DNA from: an uncultured Pelagibacteraceae bacterium
GTDB lineage: Bacteria; Pseudomonadota; Alphaproteobacteria; Pelagibacterales; Pelagibacteraceae
NCBI GenBank assembly: GCA_902609685.1
Contig: CACLSR010000004.1
Location: 1-64,000 of the forward strand
Reading direction: 5' to 3'
DNA length: 64,000 nucleotides
Under the pieces are notes generated by a model that saw only the letters and a list, made by a program, of their open reading frames with translations, was not told where the DNA came from and did no database searches. Positions 23,046-33,604 of this stretch are shown piece by piece; the stretch's first letter is position 1; each line of letters begins with the position of its first letter. The translations under genes were made by a program, and so were the position numbers.

Positions 23046-23457
23046 TTGTATCACAAAAGTAAGGTTTAAATTTTGAGTATATATCCTCAGGAATTTTAAC
23101 AGGCTTACCGTCTTTATTAATAAAAACTAAATGAACTTGTGCTTCAACTATAATTTCTTCACCTTTTGTAATAATTTGGTTCATAAAAAAAGAGGTTTTG
23201 GTTATAGATTTAACAAAAGATCTAATAGTTAATTCATCCTCTAAAAAGGCTGATTTTTTATATTCAATGTTACAAGACTTAACGATTATTAACGAACCAA
23301 ATTGTTCCTGAACTTTTTTATTACTAAAACCTATTGAAAAAAGAGCCTCTGTTCTTGCTCTTTCTAAATACTTTAAATAATTTGCATAATAAACCACTCC
23401 ACCAGAGTCTGTATCTTCATAATAGACTTTTAATTTATGAAAAAAATTTTCATGCAT
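23035..23457 (-). CDS. acyl-CoA thioesterase, YbgC/4HBT family
   Basis: VYYEDTDSGGVVYYANYLKYLERARTEAL. Confidence 0.9.
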   Translation of the reverse strand: MHENFFHKLKVYYEDTDSGGVVYYANYLKYLERARTEALFSIGFSNKKVQEQFGSLIIVKSCNIEYKKSAFLEDELTIRSFVKSITKTSFFMNQIITKGEEIIVEAQVHLVFINKDGKPVKIPEDIYSKFKPYFCDTIKA

Positions 23458-23481
23458 AAAAAAATTATATCAAATAATTAT

Positions 23482-24132
23482 CTAATTTGCCGAAAAATAG
23501 ATATTTTGAAAATAAGCTATAGCTTTCATTTTAGAATTATCGGTATCAGACATTATAGCTAACCCATCTAATTCATTAACATCTAAATTGTGGAATTTTT
23601 TAAAATCTTCTTTGACATTTGCTTTAACAGTGACCCATTGATTGAGATTATTTTTGGTTGTAGATAAAACATTATCTATAGATTTTTTGGTATAAGGGCT
23701 TGGTGAAATAAATCCAATCTCGTTGTTACTTGAAAAGACATAATTTATTGCTCTATTAGAAAGTGGTGTTGCACCAGTCTTTTTTACTGCAAATACTCTG
23801 GCTGCAAAATCATGTCCTTTTTTTGTATTTTCTTTTATCCCAGATAAATCTTTTTCAACTTTCCATGTAATATTAATAAAAGGTGTCTTATTGAGGTCAA
23901 TTTTAACCTCTTTTCCTAAACCAGAAGCAGCATTATCGGCAACAGATTTTAGAAAGTTACCATTTTCATTAGATCCAACCGAATAATTTGTCTTATTGTC
24001 CGCACCTCGCACCTTTCTGACCTCAAGCTGTGAAAGTTCAGCCTCGGTAAATTCAAATACTTTTATTTCACTAGCTACACCTATCTCAGTAAATAAAAAG
24101 AGACTGATTAAAAGTTTTAAAATTATTTTCAT
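23482..24132 (-). CDS. DUF3047-family secreted protein
   Basis: Signal peptide and DUF3047-like sequence (ARVFAVKKTG...INYVFSS). Confidence 0.7.
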   Translation of the reverse strand: MKIILKLLISLFLFTEIGVASEIKVFEFTEAELSQLEVRKVRGADNKTNYSVGSNENGNFLKSVADNAASGLGKEVKIDLNKTPFINITWKVEKDLSGIKENTKKGHDFAARVFAVKKTGATPLSNRAINYVFSSNNEIGFISPSPYTKKSIDNVLSTTKNNLNQWVTVKANVKEDFKKFHNLDVNELDGLAIMSDTDNSKMKAIAYFQNIYFSAN

Positions 24133-24215
24133 AAATTTTTAAAAAAAATTTTTAATACATTATTTTGACAAAATTTAAACAATCAAAAATCAATTTCTAT
24201 TTGTATATATTAATT

Positions 24216-24353
24216 ATGAAGACAATTTCCATTTTTATTTTATTAATTTACTGGTCAATAATGATTTTTGCTCCAGTTATGTCAAAAGATGTAAAATTTG
24301 GCAGGGCTAAACTAAATCAAACTAAGATAGTAGAGATAAAACCAAGAAGTTAA
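24216..24353 (+). CDS. small secreted/membrane protein, 45 aa
   Basis: MKTISIFILLIYWSIMIFAPVMSKDVKFGRAKLNQTKIVEIKPRS. Confidence 0.45.
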   Translation: MKTISIFILLIYWSIMIFAPVMSKDVKFGRAKLNQTKIVEIKPRS

Positions 24354-25102
24354 TAGGTCGAACGACCTCCACTGATATCAAAAACAGCAGCAGTTGAGAA
24401 TGTATTTTCCTCAGAAGATAACCAACAAACTAAAGAGGTAAACTCCTCAACCTCAAGAAATCGTCCTCTTGGCACTTTTGATAACATTCTTTGGACGTGT
24501 TCTTTGGTCATTTGGTCCAAAATTCTAGTTTTAGCACCTGCTGGAGTAACGGCATTTACCGCTATATTCTTATCTGCAAGCTCTTTCCCAAGTGATTTTG
24601 TTAATCCAATAGCCCCTGCTTTTCCAACACTATAAGCACTAGCGTTAGCATTGCCATCTTTACCTGCTACTGAGGCAACATTAACTATCCTGCCATAATT
24701 ATTTTTTATCATATTAGGCACAATTGTTCGACAACAATTAAAAGTGCCCATTAAATTTATATCAACAACCTTTTTCCACATATCAATATCATATTCCCAC
24801 AAAGTTGCTGTTGGACCAGTAATACCAGCGTTATTAATCAATATATCAATATTTTTTTTTTTAGTGATTTCTTGCACACATTCTTCAACTTTAGAATAAT
24901 TTGAAATATCAACAATATTAAAACTTAGATTGGGACTTTTAATATCTTCAATCGCTTTTTCGACCATTTTCTGATCATTATCCCAAATAATTACAGTCGC
25001 ACCTGACCTTATTAATCTTTTTGTGATGTCTAAACCAAAGCCTTGTGCACCACCAGTAACAATTGCAGTTCTGCCTTTAAAATCAAAAGAAATTTTATCC
25101 AT
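24350..25102 (-). CDS. SDR family oxidoreductase
   Basis: GRTAIVTGGAQGFG, NNAGITG, YSVGKAGAIGLTKSLGKELA. Confidence 0.92.
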   Translation of the reverse strand: MDKISFDFKGRTAIVTGGAQGFGLDITKRLIRSGATVIIWDNDQKMVEKAIEDIKSPNLSFNIVDISNYSKVEECVQEITKKKNIDILINNAGITGPTATLWEYDIDMWKKVVDINLMGTFNCCRTIVPNMIKNNYGRIVNVASVAGKDGNANASAYSVGKAGAIGLTKSLGKELADKNIAVNAVTPAGAKTRILDQMTKEHVQRMLSKVPRGRFLEVEEFTSLVCWLSSEENTFSTAAVFDISGGRSTY

Positions 25103-25106
25103 AAAA

Positions 25107-26564
25107 CTACTCTCTAGCTAAGAGGTAATAAACAAAAGCTGCTACAAAAGCACCAATAATCCATGAGTAAGATTGTAAAAACATAAAATTTGTATTCCAA
25201 ATTGTTGAAGCAGAAAAAATAAATCCTAATATTAAAGAATAAACTCCTTTAAGGTGCCATCCTCCCGAATAATAATAAGTACCATTAGTTTCAAGAGAGT
25301 ATATATCTTTGTTTTCTAATTTTCCTTTTTTAATCATATAAAAATCAGTAATCATTAATCCGAATAGAGGACCAAAAAAAGCACCAATTGTATCTATATA
25401 AGATAAGACCCCAACCTGGCTTAAAAAAGTTAACCAAAAAACTCCTATAATAAATCCAAAAATAGCAATTACATAACTAGCACTTTTTAAAGAAAAAGAT
25501 GAAGGGTCAAAATTAATCAATGTATATTGAGAGGGAACAAAGTTTGCTATCAAATTTGTTGATGCAGAAGCAATAATAATAAAAATCAAGGCTAAAGATA
25601 CTAAAAGAATATTATCTAATTTTCCAATTATATCTGTTGGGTTAGTTAAAATCATCTCTACGTTTTGCTCATTTAAATTTTGAAATGCATCAGCACCTGT
25701 AACAATAAATAATGCAAAAAATGAAAAAATTATTAGATTTAAAATTAAGCTTAAATTACCTTTTTTTAGCTCTTGTTCATTTTTAACGTATCTTGAAAAA
25801 TCACCAAATGATAAAATTATAATTGAAAAAAAAGTAAATGTAGTCCCTGCAACTGTAATTATTGGACCAACATTATTTGGATTAAAGATATTTTGAAAAT
25901 CTAAAACATCTATGAAAGATTGAGCAGTCAGTTTTACATCGGATAACAAAACAATAAAGAAAAACATTATCATTGCAACGTATATAGTTAATGCAGAAAA
26001 CTTGATTAATTTTTTGTTATAATTCATTCCAACACTAAATAAGTAAGTTTGGAGTATAATTGAAATCAATATAGCAGCCCAATCGATAATGTTTAATCCT
26101 ATGAAAAAAACTAATAAAATTTCTTTTTGTAAAATTGAATTATCTACTGAGTACATTAAAACCCGAATTAAGAAACCAATCGCCTTTGATAAAAAGTATG
26201 TTTGGATACCAAACATAAATATTCCAACAATACTTCTCAACAATCCAAAAAATTGGGCGCCTCTAAATCCTAATGACGATCTTAATAAGACAACAAATGG
26301 TAATCCAAATTTCTGGGATGGTTTTCCAATTAAGTTACAAAATATATAAACAAAAAAAGTTCCTAAAATTGTTCCAAAAAGAACTACTGCAGTATTTAAA
26401 TTATAAATTAAATACAAAGATGCAATTAGTGAAAATCCAATAACACTTTGAATATTAACCCCCCAAAAACAAAATAAATCCTTCCAATCCCAGGTTTTAT
26501 TTTTAGGGTTTACGGTTACTAAATCCCAGTTAATGAGAGTTTTTTTTGTTTTTTGCTGACTCAC
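25107..26564 (-). CDS. NCS1-type nucleobase/hydantoin permease family transporter
   Basis: Polytopic; N-terminal DLFCFWGVNIQSVIG and PFVVLLRSSLGFRGAQFFGLLRSIVGIFMFGIQT. Confidence 0.8.
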   Translation of the reverse strand: MSQQKTKKTLINWDLVTVNPKNKTWDWKDLFCFWGVNIQSVIGFSLIASLYLIYNLNTAVVLFGTILGTFFVYIFCNLIGKPSQKFGLPFVVLLRSSLGFRGAQFFGLLRSIVGIFMFGIQTYFLSKAIGFLIRVLMYSVDNSILQKEILLVFFIGLNIIDWAAILISIILQTYLFSVGMNYNKKLIKFSALTIYVAMIMFFFIVLLSDVKLTAQSFIDVLDFQNIFNPNNVGPIITVAGTTFTFFSIIILSFGDFSRYVKNEQELKKGNLSLILNLIIFSFFALFIVTGADAFQNLNEQNVEMILTNPTDIIGKLDNILLVSLALIFIIIASASTNLIANFVPSQYTLINFDPSSFSLKSASYVIAIFGFIIGVFWLTFLSQVGVLSYIDTIGAFFGPLFGLMITDFYMIKKGKLENKDIYSLETNGTYYYSGGWHLKGVYSLILGFIFSASTIWNTNFMFLQSYSWIIGAFVAAFVYYLLARE

Positions 26565-26589
26565 TTAGACAATATAAAACTTTAATATT

Positions 26590-27942
26590 CTACTGTCCAT
26601 ATAAGAGAGTTGGTAACCAAAGTGCAATTTTAGGAAATATTATGATCAAAACTAATCCTATTACCTGAAGGACCATAAACTGCATCATTCCATAATAAAT
26701 ATCTTTTAAATCCCATTCAGGAACAACCCCTTTTAAAAAATAAGCTGAGAGCGCTACTGGAGGTGAGAGCCAGGCGGTTTGTAAATTAACTGCAACTAAA
26801 ATTGCAAACCAAGTTAAATTAAATCCTAATGCCTCTACTAGTGGTAAAATTATTGGAATAATAATCATTACAATCGGCACCCATTCTAATGGCCAACCCA
26901 ATAAAAAAATCATCACCATGATCATTGCTAGAATCAAATACTTGTTCATCTCTAAGCCTAATAGAAATTCAGTCAAAAGAGTTGGAGTTCCTAGTCTTGC
27001 AAAAACTGCACCAAAAAAATTTGATGCTGCAACTAACACCATTATTAAAGCAGTAATCTCTAATGTTTTTACTAATGCTTCTTGAAGTTTTGAAAGAGTT
27101 AATTTTTTATAAGCTAATGAAAGTAATAAAGCGCCCATAGCTCCACAGCCCGCTGCTTCTGTTGGAGTTGCAAATCCAAATAAAATACTACCTAATGCAG
27201 CAAATACTAAAGCAGCTGGAGGAACTAAACCTAAGAAAAATTCTATCCATACTTCTTTCATGCTTGCAGCCCTCATATCATCAGGTAAAACAGGTCCAAG
27301 TTTTGGATTAATCATGCATCTGATTGTTGTGTAAGCTGCATACAAACTAGCAAGAAGAATTCCTGGTAAGATTGCAGCTGCAAACAAATCTATAACCGGA
27401 ATTTCCATAATAGGTCCCATTACAACAAGCATAATGCTTGGTGGAATTAAAATTCCTAAAGTGCCTCCAGCAGTAATAGTGCCAGCAGCAAGTTTTACAT
27501 CATAACCAGATCTATTCATTGACTTAGCAGCCATAATTCCAAGAATTGTGACTGATGCACCAACAATTCCTGTTGCCGCAGCAAATATAACTGAAACAAA
27601 TAAAACTGCGTAATATAAAGACCCCTTAACTTTTGCTAGCATCATTTGAAATGCTGAAAACAACCTTTCCATCAATCCAGCTTGTTCCATCATAATACCC
27701 ATAAAAACAAAGAGCGGGACGGCTGCGAGCGTTTGTTCGGTCATGACCATTGAAAATTGAAGGGTCATTAAATAAAAAACTAATTTTCCAAAACCAAGAT
27801 AACCAAATACGAATCCTAAAAATATTAAAGTGAATGAAATGGGAAATCCTATAAATATCGCAAATAGCATCACACCAACTAAAATGAAACCTAAAATAGC
27901 CGGATCAATAAATTCTGCTATCATTTTTTCTCTCCTGGCCAC
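26590..27942 (-). CDS. dctM: TRAP transporter large permease (DctM)
   Basis: DctM-type polytopic sequence; TGIVGASVTILGIMAAKSM, GGTLGILIPPSIMLVV. Confidence 0.95.
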   Translation of the reverse strand: MARREKMIAEFIDPAILGFILVGVMLFAIFIGFPISFTLIFLGFVFGYLGFGKLVFYLMTLQFSMVMTEQTLAAVPLFVFMGIMMEQAGLMERLFSAFQMMLAKVKGSLYYAVLFVSVIFAAATGIVGASVTILGIMAAKSMNRSGYDVKLAAGTITAGGTLGILIPPSIMLVVMGPIMEIPVIDLFAAAILPGILLASLYAAYTTIRCMINPKLGPVLPDDMRAASMKEVWIEFFLGLVPPAALVFAALGSILFGFATPTEAAGCGAMGALLLSLAYKKLTLSKLQEALVKTLEITALIMVLVAASNFFGAVFARLGTPTLLTEFLLGLEMNKYLILAMIMVMIFLLGWPLEWVPIVMIIIPIILPLVEALGFNLTWFAILVAVNLQTAWLSPPVALSAYFLKGVVPEWDLKDIYYGMMQFMVLQVIGLVLIIIFPKIALWLPTLLYGQ

Positions 27943-28535
27943 TCACCTTTTTTAGCTGCCCAATAACTTTTTAGTAATTCTGAAAAACCCTGAATTAATA
28001 AAAAAATAATTCCAAGTAACAAACACGTTTTGATGGGCCACATATAGGGCATCCAAGTAGTATCCATCCCTCGTTCACCCCTTCTTATTGACTCTTCAAC
28101 AAAACCTATAGTCATATAAAGAAAAACAATTAATCCTGGAAAATAAAATAAAAGATATAACCAGAAATCAATAAGACCTTGTGTTTTAGTTTTAAAATTT
28201 CTGTATAAAAAATCTGCTCTTATATGCACTCCTCTAGAAAGAGCATATCCTGCACCAAGCATAAATAATGCACCATAAAGAAAACGGCTTATGTCGTAAG
28301 CCCAAATTGTTGGTGCTAAAAATAATTTTCTTGCAAGAACTTCATAGGTCATTGCAAAAATGAGTGGCATCAATATCCAACAAACAATACTACCAATCCA
28401 CTTACTGAATTTATCAATATTAACAATAGATTTAGCCATCCATGATGGCATATCGGTTGGCATTTTACCTGATCCACCTCGCCTTTCGGCAATCATTTCA
28501 TCAGAGATATCTAGTTTACCAGGTTTGTCTGCCAT
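27921..28535 (-). CDS. dctQ: TRAP transporter small permease (DctQ)
   Basis: GALFMLGAGYALSRGVHIRADFLYRNF; four-TM type; overlaps dctM. Confidence 0.92.
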   Translation of the reverse strand: MADKPGKLDISDEMIAERRGGSGKMPTDMPSWMAKSIVNIDKFSKWIGSIVCWILMPLIFAMTYEVLARKLFLAPTIWAYDISRFLYGALFMLGAGYALSRGVHIRADFLYRNFKTKTQGLIDFWLYLLFYFPGLIVFLYMTIGFVEESIRRGERGMDTTWMPYMWPIKTCLLLGIIFLLIQGFSELLKSYWAAKKGEWPGEKK

Positions 28536-28554
28536 AAAATTTTAGTTAAAAAAA

Positions 28555-28583
28555 TTAGAGCGGACTTTAAAAGTCCGCTCTAA
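28555..28583. terminator. strong hairpin with flanking A/T tracts between dctP and dctQ
   Basis: TTAGAGCGGACTTT a AAAGTCCGCTCTAA, 14-nt inverted repeat; minus-strand RNA is followed by a T run. Confidence 0.75.
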
Positions 28584-28604
28584 AAAATCAAGATTGATTA
28601 CTGA

Positions 28605-29699
28605 TTACTTTAATGTTGCTGCGTGAGCCATTCCTAGCTTCGCATTAGACATTTGAGCACCACTCCAGAAAGGAACAGCAACATCAGCAAAATTTTTCAT
28701 TGAAGTGTAAACTTCGTTAAAAAATTTATTATCTTTAGCATTCTTATTTAAAGATGCTTTTGCTGCAGCCATATATTCTGTGAAATAATCTGAAGGTGTA
28801 TCTTCTAGAATTACTCCATGTTTAGTAGTTAGCTCTCTTAAAGCTTTACCATTCTCATAGATTCTGTAACTTAAAGATTTTGCTAATGAAGCATTAGCAG
28901 CTACTTCAAGTGACTTTTTCTCATGAGCACTCATAGCATTGTATGTTTTTCCAGTAATATAAAAGTCAGCATTTACGACTACTTGGTGTAAACCTTGTAA
29001 GTAATAGTGCTTTAACACTTTTTGAAAACCAAATGTTAAGTCTGGTTTTGGACAACACCACTCAGCAGCATCGATAGTTCCTGCTTCAAGAGCTGGAAGA
29101 ATATCTCCACCACCCATTGCAACAGACGCTATACCAATGTCTTTATAAGTTTGTCCTGGAATTCCTGGAGGAGTTCTGAACTTATATTTTCTAAAGTCAG
29201 CCATATCTTTAATTGGTTTTGGAAACCAACCTAAAGCTTCTGGGCCAACTGGTTGAATCATAAATCCTTTGATATCTCTTCCCATTTCTTTCCAAAGTTG
29301 GTCGTATAACTCTTTACCACCACCATATTGGAACCATGATAGGAATGCGATATTGTCGATACCTACTCCACCACCAGCTACTGGCGAACCAAATAACATA
29401 GCAGCAGGGTGATCACCTGACCAATAGTGAGTCCATGCGAAACCACAATCAATCAAACCTTTATCAACAGCATCTAGAGTTTCTTTTACTCCTACAACTG
29501 CACCAGCTGGTAATATTTCAAATTTTAACGAACCACTCGTTAATTCAGTTACTGTGTCAGTAAAGTCCTTTAACATTTTTACCTCATCAGCTTTAGTGTT
29601 AAGAACAGTTTGACACTTTAATGTTTTTGCAGCATTAGCACTTGAAGTAAATCCAAGAACTAAAATTGTTGCAAATAACATTGAAATGATTTTTTTCAT
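28605..29699 (-). CDS. dctP: TRAP transporter substrate-binding protein (DctP)
   Basis: Signal peptide; ALEAGTIDAAEWCCPKPDLTFGF; adjacent to dctQM. Confidence 0.94.
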   Translation of the reverse strand: MKKIISMLFATILVLGFTSSANAAKTLKCQTVLNTKADEVKMLKDFTDTVTELTSGSLKFEILPAGAVVGVKETLDAVDKGLIDCGFAWTHYWSGDHPAAMLFGSPVAGGGVGIDNIAFLSWFQYGGGKELYDQLWKEMGRDIKGFMIQPVGPEALGWFPKPIKDMADFRKYKFRTPPGIPGQTYKDIGIASVAMGGGDILPALEAGTIDAAEWCCPKPDLTFGFQKVLKHYYLQGLHQVVVNADFYITGKTYNAMSAHEKKSLEVAANASLAKSLSYRIYENGKALRELTTKHGVILEDTPSDYFTEYMAAAKASLNKNAKDNKFFNEVYTSMKNFADVAVPFWSGAQMSNAKLGMAHAATLK

Positions 29700-29828
29700 T
29701 ATTTATCCTCTTGTTAGTTAAATTTAACTTCTTTAATTCAATCAGAAAAACAAACCTGACACAAGTGACAATTGATAAATATAAGTGTAAAAACAATAAA
29801 AAGCTTAAACTAAAAAACGATTCAACTG

Positions 29829-31427
29829 TTGATGGAAAATTTTGATTACATAATTATTGGAGCAGGATCAGCGGGATGTGTTCTTGCAAACAGACTTTCT
29901 GAAAATCAAAATAATAAAGTCGTATTAATTGAAGCTGGTGGAAAAGATAATTATCCATGGATACATATTCCTGTTGGATATTTCAAAACCATGCACAATC
30001 CCTCTGTTGATTGGTGTTATAAAACCGAGCCTGATTCTTCAATGAACAATAGGTCAATTCGTTATCCAAGAGGTAAAACATTAGGTGGTAGCTCTTCGAT
30101 CAACGGACTACTTTATATAAGAGGACAAAGCAGAGATTATGATATTTGGCGACAATTAGGAAATACTGGTTGGGGTTGGGATGATGTTCTGCCATATTTT
30201 ATAAAAGCAGAAAACCAAGAAAGAGGAAAAAATGAATTTCATGGTATTGGTGGGCCTCTCTCAGTTTCAGATCAAAGAATTCAATTACCATTATTGAATG
30301 AGTTTCAAAATGCTGCCGAAGAGTTTGGTATTCCCAAAACAAAAGATTTTAACACCGGCAATAACCATGGATGTGGGTATTTTCAAGTTACTGAAAAAGA
30401 TGGCTTTAGATGTAGTACTTCAGTTGGATATCTAAACCCGATAAAAAACAGACAAAATTTAAAAACAATAACTAATGCCCATGTTAAAAAAATTAATTTC
30501 AAAGGCAAAACTGCAATAGGAATTGAATACTGGCAAGGTGATGAGCTTAAAAAACTAACTTGTAATAAAGAAATAATTTTATCATCAGGCTCAATAGGTT
30601 CACCTCAGATATTGCAAACTTCTGGAATAGGAAATTCTCAAAAATTAAAAGATTTAGGTATAGATGTAGTGCAAGAATTAAAGGGTGTTGGTGAAAATTT
30701 ACAAGACCACTTGATGTTTAGACCTATATATAAAATTCAAGGACTTAAGTCGCTAAATAAAAAAGTTAATAGTTTATTTGGAAAATTAATGATTGGTCTA
30801 GAATATGTTTTTAATCGAAGTGGACCAATGACTATGGGAGCAAGTCAAATGTGTATGTTTGCTAAAAGTGATCCCTCGTTAGAATTACCTGATCTACAAT
30901 GGCACGTCCAACCAATGAGTATGGACACTCTAGGAGCAACTAAAAATCATGATTTTCATGCTTTCACACCTACTGTTTCAAATATTAGACCTACAAGTAG
31001 AGGCCATGTGAGTATTGTAGATAAAGACTCTAGAACATATGCAAAAATAAAAATGAATTATCTTTCAACCGATCATGATCGAATGATTGCAGCTAGAGGA
31101 TTAAAACTTACGAGAAAAATTGTCATGGAATCTGAAACATTTAAAAAATATAAACCTGAGGAATATAGACCAGGTATTGACATTAATGATGATGAGGAAC
31201 TTGTAAAAGCAGGTTCAGATTTTGCACAAACAATTTTCCATCCAGTTGGTACATGTAAAATGGGTCAAGATGATATGGCTGTAGTTGATGAAAAACTAAA
31301 AGTAAAAGGAATTGAAAATTTAAGAGTAATTGATGCTTCTATAATGCCAAACATTACATCAGGTAATACTAATGCACCTACAATAATGATTGCAGAAAAA
31401 GGTGCAGATATGATACTTACCCATTGA
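29829..31427 (+). CDS. GMC-family oxidoreductase (choline dehydrogenase-like)
   Basis: DYIIIGAGSAGCVLANRLSE, GGSSSINGLLYIRG, HPVGTCKMG. Confidence 0.93.
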   Translation: MMENFDYIIIGAGSAGCVLANRLSENQNNKVVLIEAGGKDNYPWIHIPVGYFKTMHNPSVDWCYKTEPDSSMNNRSIRYPRGKTLGGSSSINGLLYIRGQSRDYDIWRQLGNTGWGWDDVLPYFIKAENQERGKNEFHGIGGPLSVSDQRIQLPLLNEFQNAAEEFGIPKTKDFNTGNNHGCGYFQVTEKDGFRCSTSVGYLNPIKNRQNLKTITNAHVKKINFKGKTAIGIEYWQGDELKKLTCNKEIILSSGSIGSPQILQTSGIGNSQKLKDLGIDVVQELKGVGENLQDHLMFRPIYKIQGLKSLNKKVNSLFGKLMIGLEYVFNRSGPMTMGASQMCMFAKSDPSLELPDLQWHVQPMSMDTLGATKNHDFHAFTPTVSNIRPTSRGHVSIVDKDSRTYAKIKMNYLSTDHDRMIAARGLKLTRKIVMESETFKKYKPEEYRPGIDINDDEELVKAGSDFAQTIFHPVGTCKMGQDDMAVVDEKLKVKGIENLRVIDASIMPNITSGNTNAPTIMIAEKGADMILTH

Positions 31428-32020
31428 TGTTTGCTGAATTATTTACTCCAGAACAATTAACTATATTAACTCAAATTATTCTAATCGATTTAGTGCTTGC
31501 AGGAGACAATGCAATAATAATTGGTATGGTTGCATCAAAATTTCCCTTAGAGCAAAGAAGAAAAATTATAATTTTTGGAATTGGTGGTGCAGTTGTTTTA
31601 AGAATTATTCTAACTTTACTGACTGCATATTTACTTCAGATAACTGGGCTAAGACTTTTTGGGGGTTTGCTTCTTCTTTATATTGTCTACAAATTATATG
31701 TAGATGTCATTAAAGGCTCTGAAAATCATGATGATATAAAAGTTGATAATTCTAGTTTTTTCAAAGCGATTTGGACAATCCTCTTAGCAGATTTTACAAT
31801 GAGTTTAGATAATGTTTTAGGAGTTGCTGGGGCAGCTGGTGATCATTATGGATTATTAGTATTTGGTTTGGTTCTATCAATAGCCTTAATGGCCTTTGCG
31901 GCAACTTTAATATCAAATTGGATTAAGAAGTATAAATGGATTGCTTGGGCAGGTTTGATTGCAATATTAATTGTTGCTATTGAATTGATTTACACAGATA
32001 TTAAAATATTGTTTTTATAA
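31424..32020 (+). CDS. TerC family integral membrane protein
   Basis: IDLVLAGDNAIIIGM...LLADFTMSLDNVLGVAGAA. Confidence 0.92.
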   Translation: MMFAELFTPEQLTILTQIILIDLVLAGDNAIIIGMVASKFPLEQRRKIIIFGIGGAVVLRIILTLLTAYLLQITGLRLFGGLLLLYIVYKLYVDVIKGSENHDDIKVDNSSFFKAIWTILLADFTMSLDNVLGVAGAAGDHYGLLVFGLVLSIALMAFAATLISNWIKKYKWIAWAGLIAILIVAIELIYTDIKILFL

Positions 32021-32787
32021 TGTATTTAAAAAATTATAATTTAAAGAATAAAACCGCTGTTGTCACTGGTGCTGGCAAAGGGCTTGGAAGAGCTTGCGCA
32101 ATAGCACTTGCAGAAGCTGGAGCAAATTTAATTATAATTAGTAGAACCAAAAAAGACCTAGATGAAGTTTCAAAAAAAATTAAAAAATTAAGGTCAAAAT
32201 GTAAATCTTATGTTTGTGACATTACAAATTATAATGAAATTAAAGAAATTATTAATAAACAACCAAAAATAGATATTTTGATTAATAATGCTGGTAATAA
32301 TATTCCAGAGCATTTCACAAAAGTAAAAACTAAAAATATGGAATATCTTGTAAAGATTAATACGATGGCAACGTTTAACCTTGCTCAGCTGTGTGCTCTT
32401 AAAATGATAAAATCAAAAAATAGAAAAAAAATTGGTGGTTCGATCGTAAACATGTCATCACAAATGGGACATGTTGGAGGTCCTATTCGAAGCGTATACA
32501 ACATGACAAAATTTGGTTTGGAGGGATTAACAAAAGGTATGTCTATAGATCTTGCAAGATACAACATACGAGTAAATACAGTTTGTCCTACATTTGTAGT
32601 TACTCCAATGACAAAAAAATTTCTAAAAAGTAAAAAATTTAAAAAAGAAGTATTAGGAAATATTCCATTAGGAAAATTTGCTGAACTTTCTGATGTTTCA
32701 AGTGCAGCTGTTTTTCTTGCCTCTGATGCTGCAGCGATGATTACAGGAACCTCATTATTGGTTGATGGTGGATGGACTGCAAGATAA
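32020..32787 (+). CDS. SDR family oxidoreductase
   Basis: KTAVVTGAGKGLGRA, NNAGNN, YNMTKFGLEGLTKGMSIDLA. Confidence 0.92.
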   Translation: MYLKNYNLKNKTAVVTGAGKGLGRACAIALAEAGANLIIISRTKKDLDEVSKKIKKLRSKCKSYVCDITNYNEIKEIINKQPKIDILINNAGNNIPEHFTKVKTKNMEYLVKINTMATFNLAQLCALKMIKSKNRKKIGGSIVNMSSQMGHVGGPIRSVYNMTKFGLEGLTKGMSIDLARYNIRVNTVCPTFVVTPMTKKFLKSKKFKKEVLGNIPLGKFAELSDVSSAAVFLASDAAAMITGTSLLVDGGWTAR

Positions 32788-33575
32788 TAACTAGATTATT
32801 TTTTTTTATTTTTTGTTTTTTACCAACGCATTCAATAGCAATAGAATTTACAGGAAAATTTCTACAAGGACATTTTATTATTGGACAGACTGATCCAACG
32901 GCAAAAATTATAATAGATAAAAAACAAGTTAAAGTATCAGAGGATGGTTTTTTTGTTTTTGGTCTAGATAGAGATAGAAAGTTTGATTTAACAATTACAA
33001 AAATTATTAATGGTAAAAAAGATAAGATAATAAAGAAAGTTCTTAAAAGGAAATATAATATTCAAAGAATAGATGGTTTAGAAGAAAGTAAAGTCACACC
33101 TCCAGAGTCTGTTTACAAAAGAATAAAAGAAGAAAATAATAAAATAGGTGAAGCAAGGGCAATTAACTCAAATTTACCTTTTTTCAAAAATCAATTTATT
33201 ATGCCAGTCGAAGGTATTATCAGTGGTGTGTATGGAAGCCAAAGAATTTTAAATGGTAAACCTAAATGGCCTCATTATGGAATTGATATTGCTGCTAAAC
33301 AAGGAACTATGATCAAGTCATCTGGATCGGGTATTGTTACCATGGCAGAAGATGATCTTTATTATACTGGTGGAACAATAATTATGGACCATGGTCATGG
33401 CATCTCAACTATTTATTCACATCTTGAAAATGTAATGGTGTCTGTAGGAGATAAAATTAATCAAGGAGATATAATTGGGACTGTGGGTTCAACTGGAAGA
33501 TCGACTGGCCCACATCTCGATTTTAGAGTTAATTGGTTTCAGACTAGACTAGACCCTATGTCAGTATTAAATTAA
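32772..33575 (+). CDS. M23 family metallopeptidase (LytM-type)
   Basis: HYGIDIAAKQGTMIKSSGSGIV...GPHLDFRVNWF. Confidence 0.92.
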   Translation: MDCKIITRLFFFIFCFLPTHSIAIEFTGKFLQGHFIIGQTDPTAKIIIDKKQVKVSEDGFFVFGLDRDRKFDLTITKIINGKKDKIIKKVLKRKYNIQRIDGLEESKVTPPESVYKRIKEENNKIGEARAINSNLPFFKNQFIMPVEGIISGVYGSQRILNGKPKWPHYGIDIAAKQGTMIKSSGSGIVTMAEDDLYYTGGTIIMDHGHGISTIYSHLENVMVSVGDKINQGDIIGTVGSTGRSTGPHLDFRVNWFQTRLDPMSVLN

Positions 33576-33604
33576 TGTTATAGATTGAAATTATATTAAA
33601 TCTC

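Noticed and set aside
24123-24215. A/T inverted repeat AAATTTTTAAAAAAAATTTTT near 24133
   Set aside because: Low-complexity AT run expected by chance in this base composition.
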